Assembly (NCBI GenBank): GCA_002280565.1
Contig: NCEF01000028.1
Span: 1-43,948, forward strand
Source of the DNA: Sphingomonas sp. 32-66-10
Lineage (GTDB): Bacteria; Pseudomonadota; Alphaproteobacteria; Sphingomonadales; Sphingomonadaceae
Reading direction: 5' to 3'
Length of the DNA: 43,948 nt
The translations under genes and the position numbers were made by a program. Below, piece by piece: positions 27,432 to 35,651 of this stretch. Within the stretch, counting starts at the first letter, position 1; the number at the start of each line of letters is the position of its first letter. The notes below the pieces were generated by a model. It saw nothing but the letters and a program-made list of their open reading frames with translations. It ran no database searches and was not told the DNA's origin.

Positions 27432-28598
27432 CTAAGGCTTTTCCCGTCTGCTCTCAACTGCTGCGGCGAGCGTCGCGAATGCGTAGATCGCAATCAGGGC
27501 GAGGCCCCAACTGACCCGCCCGGCGATGGCAAAGGGGGTGACCAGCAGCAGATAGGCCGCCGGGCTGCCCCACCAGCGGCGGATCACCGCCTGGCTGCGT
27601 TCGGCAATCGCGGTCGCGGCGATCGTCACCAGCGCCAGGATCGTGCCGTCCAGCGTGGCGTCGATCCGCATCTCGCCGAGCCCCAATGCCCCGACGACCG
27701 CGCCGACGATTGCGCCAATCAGCGCCTCCTGCATCAGCGCGCGCTTTTCCTCTCCGCGCAACGCCGACAGCGCGGCTCCCGTCGCCAGCGCCGCCACGCC
27801 GGGAAGCGCAACTCCGGCACCCCAGGCAAAGCCGAATGCGATCAGCGCGACCGCCCCGGCCCCGGTCAGCGCGCCGCCCGCCATCAGCAGCCAGGCGGGA
27901 ATGCCCTTTTCGACCACCTTGGGCAGCACCCAGCGCGCGATGCGGGTGAACACATGCCGGTCGGCCCAGCTCGTCCGCCGTTCGGTCAGCGCCGCCAGCA
28001 CCGCGTTGCTGCGGCTCGCCAGCGCCGCGCCCTCACGCTCGACGCCATGTCCGGCACGCACCGCGCCCGCCGACAGCGGCACCTGCTCCGCCCCGGCCTG
28101 GACGATCGCCCGCAGCAGCGTCGACTGAAAATCATAGTCCGGCGGAAAGTCGGCAATGTCCTTGATCCGCCGCGCCGGTGTGTGCGCCACCCCGGCCCAG
28201 CAATTGCGCGCGTCGATCCGCTCGAGCGACGCGGCGGGGTCCTGCGTCACCAGGATCGCGTCCTTGCCCTCCCCCGCCATGCGGTCGATCACATCGTCGG
28301 TGGTGACCAGCGCGTCGGCAACCACCACGACATGCGCCAGCGGATGCACCCGGGCCGCCGCTTCCGCCGCCGAGCGCACGATATCGACCGGCACCCCGCG
28401 CTTCGCCGCGCGGCTGACTGCGCCGAGCAGCGCCGGTGTGACCCGGCTGACCGCCACCAGAATATGCCCCGCGCCCGCCCCGATCAGCAGCCGCGCCTGA
28501 TATTCGAGCAGGGTCATCCCCCCGAACGGCAGCGTCGCGGCGAGCACCCCCGCGCGATCGCCCGCATCCTCCGTCGCAAAGATCAGCCCCGCCAGCAT
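27432..28598 (-). CDS. Hypothetical protein: nucleotidyltransferase-like N-terminus and membrane C-terminus
   Basis: The ATG at 28598 gives 388 residues. Residues 1-190 have an alpha/beta pattern like NTP-transferase domains: LPFGGMTLLEYQARLLIGAG resembles the substrate-orienting part, and HVVVVADALVTTDDVIDRM resembles the central Asp strand. The canonical GxGxR(L/M) signature is missing. Residues 235-388 hold about five hydrophobic segments. I see no CDP-alcohol phosphotransferase motif. The gene lies 35 bases upstream of the DUF2336-like gene and behind a terminator after the DUF1343 gene. Function unknown. Confidence 0.65.
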   Translation of the reverse strand: MLAGLIFATEDAGDRAGVLAATLPFGGMTLLEYQARLLIGAGAGHILVAVSRVTPALLGAVSRAAKRGVPVDIVRSAAEAAARVHPLAHVVVVADALVTTDDVIDRMAGEGKDAILVTQDPAASLERIDARNCWAGVAHTPARRIKDIADFPPDYDFQSTLLRAIVQAGAEQVPLSAGAVRAGHGVEREGAALASRSNAVLAALTERRTSWADRHVFTRIARWVLPKVVEKGIPAWLLMAGGALTGAGAVALIAFGFAWGAGVALPGVAALATGAALSALRGEEKRALMQEALIGAIVGAVVGALGLGEMRIDATLDGTILALVTIAATAIAERSQAVIRRWWGSPAAYLLLVTPFAIAGRVSWGLALIAIYAFATLAAAVESRREKP

Positions 28599-28641
28599 GT
28601 TGATCCGGTTAGGCGAATTGATTCGGCGGGGGAAGGGGCAG

Positions 28642-28668
28642 AAATCCTCCCCGGACCGGGGAGGATTT
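28642..28668 (-). terminator. Symmetric hairpin after the DUF1343 gene
   Basis: AAATCCTCCCCGG (28642-28654) and CCGGGGAGGATTT (28656-28668) are perfect complements around one central A. The stem is AT at its base and GC at its tip, the shape of an intrinsic terminator. It starts within the DUF1343 stop codon and separates that gene from the next one on the same strand. Confidence 0.75.
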
Positions 28669-29863
28669 AATACAGCAAGAACCGCTCGCGCATCTCCACC
28701 CACGCCGCCTCATCCGCCCCAGCCGCCGCATCCAGATCGCCCGGCGCCGCCCCGGCATCGTCAACCCAGTCGCGCAAGCCCGGCCCGCCATTGATCACAT
28801 CGATCGCCAGCTTCTCGAACTCATATTCATAGGGGAAATCCCGCCACAGATCGTAATCCGGATACAGCGCCCGGATCGCCTTGAACCCCAGCGCCTGCAA
28901 CCGCCACGGCCGGAACGCATTATGGTCGTATCCCGCCCCTTCGGCATGGATGAACACGCCGCTGCACAACTGCCCGACATGCTTGTGAAAGGTCGGCTGG
29001 AACCAGAAGTCGCGCAGCGTGCAGCCCGCGGTCCATTCCGGCGCGATCCGGCGCATTTCCGCGATCACCGCCTTGCCATCGATGTCCGGCGCTCCGAACA
29101 GCTCCAGCGCGCGCGTCGTGCCGCGCCCTTCGGACAGCGTCGTCCCCTCCAGCATCACCGTCCCGGCGTAAGCGCGCGCCATGTTGACGTTGGCGGCATT
29201 GGGACTGGGGTTGATCCACACCCGCTCCAGCGGCCAGCCAAAGCCCGGTGCAGCGTCGGGCGCCCACCCCTCCATCGCGATCACGCGATAGGCGACGTCG
29301 AGCTTGAAGTGATCGATGAACCACGCGCCCATCTCGCCCAGCGTCATGCCGTGCCGCATCGGCATCGGCCCCGCCCCGACGAAGCTCTCCCATCCGGGCA
29401 GCAAGGTCAGCCCCTCGACCGGGCGGCCCGCCGGGTTGGGGCGGTCGAGCACCCACACTTCCTTGCCATGCGCGGCTGCGGCTTCGAGCATGTAGAGCAG
29501 CGTCGTGACATAGGTGTAGATGCGGCAGCCCAGATCCTGCAGGTCGATCAGGATCACGTCGAATGTGTGCATCGACTGGCCCGTCGGCCGCCGCACCTCG
29601 CCATACAGGCTGAACACCGGCATCCCGTAAGTGGGATCGGTATAGTCCGGCGATTCCATCATATTGTCTTGCAGGTCGCCGCGCACCCCATGCTGCGGCC
29701 CGAACATCGCCGACACATCCGGCCCCGCCGCGACCAGCGCATCGACGCTATGCGTCAGGTCCGCCGTCACCGACGCCGGATGCGCGAGCAGCGCAACGCG
29801 ACGGCCCTTGAGTTGAGCCAGCAAAGCGGGGTCGGCGATCAGCCGGTCGATACCGAAGTTCAT
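28667..29863 (-). CDS. DUF1343 (NamZ-like) exo-beta-N-acetylmuramidase family protein
   Basis: This 398-residue protein covers the whole family from MNFGIDRLIADPALLAQLKG. Conserved blocks are clear: ALLAHPASVT, FGPQHGVRGDLQDNM, PVFSLYGEVRRPT, DVILIDLQDLGCRIYTYVTT, VLDRPNPAGRPVEG, and EGRGTTRALELFGAPDI. NamZ of Bacillus subtilis removes MurNAc from peptidoglycan fragments, the founding activity of this family. No signal peptide is seen here, so it may act in the cytoplasm on recycled muropeptides, although the family also includes secreted members. It is followed by a hairpin terminator. Confidence 0.88.
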   Translation of the reverse strand: MNFGIDRLIADPALLAQLKGRRVALLAHPASVTADLTHSVDALVAAGPDVSAMFGPQHGVRGDLQDNMMESPDYTDPTYGMPVFSLYGEVRRPTGQSMHTFDVILIDLQDLGCRIYTYVTTLLYMLEAAAAHGKEVWVLDRPNPAGRPVEGLTLLPGWESFVGAGPMPMRHGMTLGEMGAWFIDHFKLDVAYRVIAMEGWAPDAAPGFGWPLERVWINPSPNAANVNMARAYAGTVMLEGTTLSEGRGTTRALELFGAPDIDGKAVIAEMRRIAPEWTAGCTLRDFWFQPTFHKHVGQLCSGVFIHAEGAGYDHNAFRPWRLQALGFKAIRALYPDYDLWRDFPYEYEFEKLAIDVINGGPGLRDWVDDAGAAPGDLDAAAGADEAAWVEMRERFLLY

Positions 29864-29934
29864 GGACCTTCAGGTGCCGGGAGTTGGCGCGGAACGCAAT
29901 CGGGATGATGGTGCGAAGAGGCTGACAGACGCAA

Positions 29935-30067
29935 TCCTCCCCCGCCAGGGGGAGGTGGCACGCGCAGCGTGACGGAGGGGGAGGAAGGGTATCGGCTCGA
30001 AGGGAGAGGATATAGCCGTCCTCCCCCTCCGTCGCCTACGGCGCCACCTCCCCCTTGCGGGGGAGGA
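29935..30067. repeat. Inverted pair of about 50-base hairpin repeats
   Basis: Copy one (29935-29985) and copy two (30018-30067, inverted) are about 80 percent alike by eye. Each runs TCCTCCCCCG, then AGGGGGAGGTGGC, then GACGGAGGGGGAGGA. Each can fold alone and the two can pair with each other. They fill the 224-base gap between the TonB receptor and DUF1343 genes. I see no gene in the gap. Confidence 0.75.
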
Positions 30068-30087
30068 TGATCAAACGCCGCTTAGCC

Positions 30088-32481
30088 TCAGAACGACGCC
30101 GCCACCTGCACATACCAGCTGCGCGGGCGGGCAAAAATCCGCTCGGCGTAACCCAGAGTGGCCAGCGAAGCGTTGCCCTGGATCAGATACTGCTCGTCGA
30201 ACAGATTGTTGACGCCACCGCTGACCTCGATCCCGTTGCCGAGCTTGAGCGTCAGCGAGGCGTTGCCGACGAAATAGCCATTCTCCTCAATCAGCGGGAT
30301 ACTGCCGGTGATGAAGGTGATCTTCGACTGGTAGCTGCCGTCAAAGCGCGACGTCAGCTTCATGTCGCCGCCCAGCGGGATCGCATAGCTGATCCCGAAA
30401 TTGGCCTGCATGTCCGGCGTGAACGGCAGATCGTCGTTCGGCGTCACCGTCGCGGTCGCGCCGGGCACCGGGGTGATGCTCTTGATCTTGTCGTCGAGGA
30501 TGCTGATGCCGGCGTCGAAGATCAGGCCCCAGCTGGTGCGCAGGTTCGCCTCGGCCTCAAGCCCGCGAATGCGCGCCTCGCCTGCGTTGAACAGCAGCGG
30601 CACCACGCCCTGGCGGAAGATCAGCTGAATGTCCTGATACTCGGCCTGGAACGCGGCGAGGTTCAGCCGCAACCGACCGATATTGGTCTTCGCGCCGATC
30701 TCGTAGCTGGTGACGCTTTCCTCCGCGAACGGCACCGGCAGATTGCCCGCGGGCGGTGCGTTGTAACGCGTGTTGTAGCCGCCCGACTTGAAGCTCTTGG
30801 CATAGGACGCATAGGTGCTGATCGCGTCGTTCCAGCGATACTGGATGCTCGCCGACCCGGTCAGTGCCGAGAAATCCTGCTGGAACGGGCGGCTGAAGAT
30901 GAACAGCGGCCCGCCCTGGCTGGTGGCAAGCGTCGGCAGCGGGCTGGGATCGGGCAACGTCGCGGGGAACAGGTTCAGCACCGTCCCGCGATAATTTTTG
31001 CGGTCGCTGGTGTAGCGCAGGCCACCGCTGATCTCGAGCGCGTCGGTGATGTTCCACGCCAGCTCGCCGAACACTGCCACCGAATCGGTCTTGAGCCGCG
31101 AAACCTGAAGGTCGCGCGACCCCGGTCCGCCTGCCAGCAGCGATCCGATCACTGGCGGCGAGGGCGGGAAGGCGAGCGGCACGGTCGCGCGCTCGTCCGT
31201 GACTTCGTTGAAATAATAGCCGCCGATGATCGCATTGACCGAGCCGAAGTCGAGCTGGAGCTGGACTTCCTGGCTGAACTGCGCCGATTGCGCGGCGACA
31301 TCGGTGGTGATCAGCAGCAGCGGCGTGTTGTCGCCATCACGAATGCCGCGCGATTCGGTCTCGCGATACGCAGTAATCAGCTTCACCGACGCGACATCGG
31401 TCAGGCGGATATTGGCGGTCGCCGCGAGGCCCCATACTTCCGAATTGCTCTCGACCGGCGCCGTGCCGCCATTCACGAACGGCCCGCGCGCCTGAAAGTC
31501 GTTGGCACAGCGGATATCGTTGACCATCGGCACGTTCGGCGCGCCGAAACGCGGGTCGCCGGGGGTCAGCGGCGCGAACGGGATCGTCGCACCGGGACAG
31601 CCCGCCGCGACGCTGGCGATCGCCGCGACCGGGGCCTGTTCGTTGATCCCCGCAAAGGTGAACGGGGCGCCATTCTCGTCCTGCTTGCTGTAATCGGCGC
31701 GCAGGAACAGGTCGAAGTCGCTCGACGGCTCCCACAGCACCGATGCGGCGAGCGAGAAGCGGTTCTCGTTACCGAGGTCGAGGCCGTCGACCGCACGGAT
31801 CACATAGCCGTCACGCTTGCGGAACCCGCCCGAAACGCGCGCCGCCGCAGTCGTCCCCAGCGGCAAGTTGACGACGCCAAAGCCCTCGATCAGGTTTTCG
31901 CTACCGCCCCGCACCCGCGCCCGACCGCTGAATTCGCCGAGCTTCGGCTGCTGCGTCCGTACCAGAATTGCGCCGCCGATCGTGTTGCGACCGAACAACG
32001 TCCCCTGCGGCCCGCGCAGCACTTCGACGCCCGCGATATCGCCGAAATCGATCGCGCCGCCGACGGCACGACCCAGATAGACTTCATCGAGATAGACGCC
32101 GACGCCCGGATCGACCGCCGCGGTCGGATCGACCTGCCCGACGCCGCGAATGAACACCACCGACGATGCGCTGTTGCCCGACAGCTGGCCGGCGGGCTTG
32201 AACTGCAGGCTCGGCGTGATCCGCTCAAGGTCCTGTGTCTGGGTGATCTGCCGCTCCTGCAGCGTCTCGGCGCTGAATGCGGAAATGGCGACCGGCGTAT
32301 CCTGAAGGCTCTCCTCACGGCGGCGCGCGGTGACGAGAATCTCGCCCTCCGCTGCCGGAGTCGCCTCCTCCGCACTATCCTGCGCCAGTGCCGGCGCGGC
32401 GGCGGTAAAGCTCAAAAACGCCGCAATCGCGGCGATGCTGGATGCTGCGCGACCCTGCGCGCGCGAAGTCCCTCGACCCAT
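30088..32481 (-). CDS. TonB-dependent outer-membrane receptor
   Basis: The ATG at 32481 follows a GGGGAG Shine-Dalgarno by seven bases; the GTG at 32487 is too close to it. The 797-residue protein has a signal peptide ending AAPALAQ. The TonB-box region EGEILVTARRREESLQDTPV and a plug domain follow, with VFIRGVGQ and VEVLRGPQGTLFGRNTIGGA. A long beta-barrel ends SWYVQVAASF with the terminal Phe used for outer-membrane insertion. The EILVTARRREE type is frequent in sphingomonads and often takes up organic ligands. The substrate is unknown. Confidence 0.94.
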   Translation of the reverse strand: MGRGTSRAQGRAASSIAAIAAFLSFTAAAPALAQDSAEEATPAAEGEILVTARRREESLQDTPVAISAFSAETLQERQITQTQDLERITPSLQFKPAGQLSGNSASSVVFIRGVGQVDPTAAVDPGVGVYLDEVYLGRAVGGAIDFGDIAGVEVLRGPQGTLFGRNTIGGAILVRTQQPKLGEFSGRARVRGGSENLIEGFGVVNLPLGTTAAARVSGGFRKRDGYVIRAVDGLDLGNENRFSLAASVLWEPSSDFDLFLRADYSKQDENGAPFTFAGINEQAPVAAIASVAAGCPGATIPFAPLTPGDPRFGAPNVPMVNDIRCANDFQARGPFVNGGTAPVESNSEVWGLAATANIRLTDVASVKLITAYRETESRGIRDGDNTPLLLITTDVAAQSAQFSQEVQLQLDFGSVNAIIGGYYFNEVTDERATVPLAFPPSPPVIGSLLAGGPGSRDLQVSRLKTDSVAVFGELAWNITDALEISGGLRYTSDRKNYRGTVLNLFPATLPDPSPLPTLATSQGGPLFIFSRPFQQDFSALTGSASIQYRWNDAISTYASYAKSFKSGGYNTRYNAPPAGNLPVPFAEESVTSYEIGAKTNIGRLRLNLAAFQAEYQDIQLIFRQGVVPLLFNAGEARIRGLEAEANLRTSWGLIFDAGISILDDKIKSITPVPGATATVTPNDDLPFTPDMQANFGISYAIPLGGDMKLTSRFDGSYQSKITFITGSIPLIEENGYFVGNASLTLKLGNGIEVSGGVNNLFDEQYLIQGNASLATLGYAERIFARPRSWYVQVAASF

Positions 32482-32527
32482 CGTCACACTCCCCTGTCAG
32501 CCGCGATTCTTGGCGATCGTCGGTGCG

Positions 32528-32559
32528 ATATTACTCACATTTGAAATTGTTCATGTCAA
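32528..32559 (-). promoter_or_regulatory. Candidate promoter of the TonB receptor gene
   Basis: On the minus strand TTGACA (32559-32554) is a perfect -35 and TAATAT (32533-32528) is a good -10, but the gap is 20 bases, longer than the ideal 17. The surrounding stretch is clearly AT-rich for this genome. The gene starts about 47 bases further on. Confidence 0.35.
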
Positions 32560-32633
32560 TAACAGTTATGCGACGAAACTATTCGGGCGGCGGGCAGATG
32601 ATTTGTATTTACAACGATCTGCTGGCGTCACGA

Positions 32634-33308
32634 TTAAGCTCGCGCGGAGAGGTCGAGGACAAACCCGTCCGGGTGGTGGAAGTCCGGCTTTTCCGACGGA
32701 TGCGCCAGCGCCCAATAGGATTTGGTGCCGTCGGCTTCTTCGATGACAGCGGTGATCGCGGCCAGCGCGCCGCCCGCCCAACCGAACTGGGCATCCTCCA
32801 GGCACGCGCTCAACGCATATTGCGAGGGCGGCGCACGACCGGCATCGCCCAGATCGAGTTCCGCCATCATCTTCGCCGTCTCGGCATCGATGCCCAGCGC
32901 GGTCAGATGCGCCGTCATCCCCGCCGCAAACTGCGCCGGATCGGTAGAGGTGATGCGCGGCGGCTCGACCGCCAGCTGCGCCATCCCATCGCGATAATCA
33001 TCGAACCGATAGGCCGCCCACTCGCCCGAGGGTGAGAAGTTGAACTCGCAATAACCCGCTTCGCCCGGTCGCTTCAGGAACAGTTCGAAACAGGTCCGCT
33101 GCCACAATCCGTCGGCGCGCGCCGGGACCACCGCAGGCGGCAGCCGCAACGCTTCGGGCGGCTCACCAACGATATAGTCGAAGCACCAGTTCCCCGGCCC
33201 CTGCCAGCTGATCGAACACACCACCGACCCGATCGCGCGCGGCGGCGTGTCCGGATGGGGGGTGAGCGGCACCACGCTCAAGAACGTTTCCAAGACCGAC
33301 GCCTCCAT
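32634..33308 (-). CDS. DOMON-like domain protein
   Basis: The ATG at 33308 gives 224 residues; later GTG starts just before [10 protein letters not shown] are possible. The sequence reads as a beta-sandwich: [20 protein letters not shown], then [20 protein letters not shown] and later [21 protein letters not shown] recall this W-x-x-x-C-F-E-x-F pattern from the DOMON-like group found beside tyrS in sphingomonads. No signal peptide is visible. DOMON domains often bind haem or sugars, but this subgroup's ligand is unknown. The gene diverges from tyrS with only 18 bases between the starts. Confidence 0.6.
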   Translation of the reverse strand: MEASVLETFLSVVPLTPHPDTPPRAIGSVVCSISWQGPGNWCFDYIVGEPPEALRLPPAVVPARADGLWQRTCFELFLKRPGEAGYCEFNFSPSGEWAAYRFDDYRDGMAQLAVEPPRITSTDPAQFAAGMTAHLTALGIDAETAKMMAELDLGDAGRAPPSQYALSACLEDAQFGWAGGALAAITAVIEEADGTKSYWALAHPSEKPDFHHPDGFVLDLSARA

Positions 33309-33326
33309 GCTAACCGCCCGCGCACC

Positions 33327-34553
33327 ATGACCGAATACGCATCCGATCTGCTCCGCACCCTGTCCGACCGTGGCTACATCCATCAGGTCACCGACGCCAC
33401 TGCGCTCGACGCGCTGGCCGCCAAGCAGATCGTGCCCGGCTATATCGGCTTTGACCCCACCGCGCCCTCGCTGCATGTCGGCAGCCTCGTGCAGATCATG
33501 CTGCTGCGCCGCCTGCAACAGAGCGGGCACAAGCCGATCGTGCTGATGGGCGGCGGCACCGGCAAGATCGGCGACCCCAGCTTCAAGGACGAAGCGCGCA
33601 AGCTGATGACCGACGACGTCATTCAGTCCAATATCGCCTCGATCAAGACGGTGTTCGCCAAGTTCCTGACCTTTGGCGACGGCCCGACCGACGCGGTGAT
33701 GGTCGACAATGCCGACTGGCTCGACACGCTCGAATACATCCCGTTCCTGCGCGACATCGGCAAGCATTTCTCGATCAACCGGATGCTCAGCTTCGATTCG
33801 GTCAAGCTGCGCCTCGACCGCGAACAGTCGCTCAGCTTCCTCGAATTCAACTACATGATCCTCCAGGGCTACGACTTCCTTGAGCTGTCGCGCCGCGCCG
33901 GGTGCCGCCTGCAGATGGGCGGGTCGGACCAGTGGGGGAACATCGTCAACGGCATCGAATTGTCGCGCCGCGTCGACGGGACCGAAGTCTATGGCGTCAC
34001 CACCCCGCTGATCACCACTGCCGACGGCGGCAAGATGGGCAAGACCATGTCGGGCGCGGTGTGGCTCAACGAAGACGCGCTCCCCGCCTTCGATTACTGG
34101 CAATTCTGGCGCAACACCGACGACCGCGATGTCGGCCGATTCCTGCGCCTGTTCACCGACCTGCCCTTGGACGCGATCGCCCGCCTCGAAGCGCTGCAGG
34201 GCGCCGAGATCAACGAGGCGAAGAAGATCCTCGCCACCGAAGCCACCGCCATGTGCCGCGGCCGCGACGCCGCGCTCGCCGCCGAAGAGACCGCGCGCAG
34301 AACCTTCGAGGACGGCGCCTCCGGCGACGCACTCCCGACCCTGTCGATCAGCGGCGAGATCAGCGTCGTCGATGCGCTCGTCGGCCTTGGCTTTGCCGCG
34401 TCAAAGGGCGAGGCCCGCCGCCTGATCAAGGGCGGCGGCGCGCGGATCGATGGCGAAAAGGTCAGCGACGAGGCTGCGACCGTCACGGTCGGTGCGGCGG
34501 AGGTGCGCGTCTCGGCGGGCAAGAAGCATCACGGCGTGCTGCGCCCGGAGTGA
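33327..34553 (+). CDS. tyrS: Tyrosine--tRNA ligase
   Basis: The ATG at 33327 gives 408 residues. The class I signature is in [20 protein letters not shown], and the KMSKS loop is KMGKT in [30 protein letters not shown] is the tyrosine-pocket motif. The C-terminal S4 RNA-binding domain runs from [20 protein letters not shown] to the end. It charges tRNA-Tyr. The short divergent gap means its promoter lies partly within the DOMON-like gene. Confidence 0.96.
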   Translation: MTEYASDLLRTLSDRGYIHQVTDATALDALAAKQIVPGYIGFDPTAPSLHVGSLVQIMLLRRLQQSGHKPIVLMGGGTGKIGDPSFKDEARKLMTDDVIQSNIASIKTVFAKFLTFGDGPTDAVMVDNADWLDTLEYIPFLRDIGKHFSINRMLSFDSVKLRLDREQSLSFLEFNYMILQGYDFLELSRRAGCRLQMGGSDQWGNIVNGIELSRRVDGTEVYGVTTPLITTADGGKMGKTMSGAVWLNEDALPAFDYWQFWRNTDDRDVGRFLRLFTDLPLDAIARLEALQGAEINEAKKILATEATAMCRGRDAALAAEETARRTFEDGASGDALPTLSISGEISVVDALVGLGFAASKGEARRLIKGGGARIDGEKVSDEAATVTVGAAEVRVSAGKKHHGVLRPE

Positions 34554-34576
34554 TTGACCCCCGTAGGACTACGTAA

Positions 34577-34593
34577 GTAACCACTGGTAACCA
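34577..34593. repeat. Tandem GTAACCA pair with 10-base period
   Basis: GTAACCA at 34577-34583 and 34587-34593 lie one helical turn apart, 24 bases after the tyrS stop and 75 bases before the PilZ gene. The inner ACCACTGGT is also a near dyad. It may be a regulator site, but no known operator is matched. Confidence 0.35.
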
Positions 34594-34667
34594 ATCCGGT
34601 TGCGGAGCTGTTTACGCCCTGCGGCCTACCCAGATTGACATCGAGCCACGAGTCGGTGGGGGCCAGT

Positions 34668-35006
34668 ATGAGTTTTCAGTTCTCGTCCATTGTGCGGGCC
34701 ACCGCCGCCGACAGCGATCGTCGGAACACCGACCGCGACGAAGTCCATTTCCGCGCCCGCGCCTTCGGCCCCGACGCCCAGCCGCGCACGCTGCTGATCG
34801 TCAACATCTCCCCCCACGGCCTGATGGCCCGCTGCGAACATGAATTTGCCGAGGGCGACCGCCTGCGCGTGATGCTCCCGGTGGTCGGGGTGGCTCCGGC
34901 AGAAATCCGCTGGGCACTCGGCGGCCGCATCGGGGTCAGCTTCGACAGCGCGGTCGATCTGGCGAGCTACTACGAACTCCTCGCGCAGATGCTGAAGGCG
35001 GGCTGA
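34668..35006 (+). CDS. PilZ domain protein
   Basis: The ATG at 34668 gives 112 residues; a TTG at 34635 is an alternative. One PilZ domain fills the protein, with R-x-x-x-R at residues 19-23 (RNTDR) and NISPHG at 46-51, the two c-di-GMP binding motifs. The remainder forms the barrel, ending VAPAEIRWALGGRIGVSFD and a helix. It is likely a small c-di-GMP receptor. No cyclase or phosphodiesterase is nearby, so its partner cannot be named. Confidence 0.85.
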   Translation: MSFQFSSIVRATAADSDRRNTDRDEVHFRARAFGPDAQPRTLLIVNISPHGLMARCEHEFAEGDRLRVMLPVVGVAPAEIRWALGGRIGVSFDSAVDLASYYELLAQMLKAG

Positions 35007-35015
35007 GCTTGCTAA

Positions 35016-35124
35016 GCTCCTCCCCTTCAGGGGAGGGGTTGGGGTGGGGCCTATCCTCGCACGCCATCGGTCTCGGTGAGACTGAGACGCCCCACCCCCA
35101 ACCCCTCCCCTGAAGGGGAGGGGC
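35016..35124. repeat. Inverted repeat of GGGGAGGGGTTGGGG elements
   Basis: The left arm (35016-35050) and right arm (35089-35124) are inverted near-copies of about 35 bases. Each also has its own inner hairpin CCCCTTCAGGGG. The middle 38 bases include CGGTCTCGGTGAGACTGAGACG, with a small GTCTC/GAGAC dyad. This is the intergenic hairpin class seen after lexA. It may also terminate the PilZ transcript, 10 bases upstream. Confidence 0.75.
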
Positions 35125-35156
35125 TTGAACGCCGCACCCGGCCCGCAACACCCCCA

Positions 35157-35266
35157 TCGTCACCCCGGCCGCCGTGCCGGGGTCCACCCCTCCCCAAGCG
35201 CAGCCCTCCAGCCTCAAGCCCTACGCCCGTCTCCCGGTGGACCCCGGCACAGGGCCGGGGTGACGA
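35157..35266. repeat. Inverted repeat with CACCCCGGC..GCCGGGGTCCACC arms
   Basis: The left arm (35157-35188) starts TCGTCACCCCGGCC and ends GGGGTCCACC. The right arm (35236-35266) is its inverted copy with one or two small differences. Each arm can also fold alone (CACCCCGGC with GCCGGGGT). With the preceding repeat it fills the 310-base gap between the PilZ gene and the small orphan. I see no gene in the gap. Confidence 0.75.
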
Positions 35267-35316
35267 ATGAGAATAAGCTTGGGTCAAATCAGTGGTTGGT
35301 CGGTATAGCTGCAGGC

Positions 35317-35634
35317 ATGGAGCCAAACTTGACAGCCTTAGAGCGCGACAGAATTACGCTTTATCAAGCGTTGGCAGGCGCTTGCGATGGAGTTCTGCTC
35401 AGGACGGACTTCGATCCGCTCGACAATTCAGTCCTTTATGCCTCAAGCGGTTCCCGCACTTTCATCGTTCTAGTGATCGAAGACGTAAGTTGGGGGCCGG
35501 AATTGTCGTCTTATGTGGAGGACCCAGACGAGTTTCGGTCAGGTTCAACCATAGTCGTCGATGTGCCGAACAGTCTTGAAGGCCAAGTAGAGGCGGTCCG
35601 ATCCCTGTTCCAAACATGGTTCAGCGGCGGATAG
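35317..35634 (+). CDS. Small hypothetical protein
   Basis: The ATG at 35317 gives 105 residues. The start is preceded by a region unrelated to coding (the repeats). The protein is acidic, begins with a helix (LTALERDRITLYQALAGACD) and continues with beta strands such as GSRTFIVLVIEDVSWGPELS. No motif is recognised. Codon use is AT-richer than the flanking core genes, as with the Imm50-like gene and the lipoprotein. It is convergent with recG, 17 bases away. Confidence 0.55.
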   Translation: MEPNLTALERDRITLYQALAGACDGVLLRTDFDPLDNSVLYASSGSRTFIVLVIEDVSWGPELSSYVEDPDEFRSGSTIVVDVPNSLEGQVEAVRSLFQTWFSGG

Positions 35635-35651
35635 ACACCGAACCAAATCCC

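Noticed and set aside
27432-28598. CDP-alcohol phosphatidyltransferase
   Set aside because: The D-x2-D-G-x2-A-R-x8-G-x3-D-x3-D motif is not present.
30055-32544. 829-residue open frame on the plus strand opposite the TonB receptor
   Set aside because: It is rich in Arg, Asp and Ala without family motifs and exactly mirrors the receptor gene, which has signal peptide, plug and barrel. High GC creates such antisense frames.
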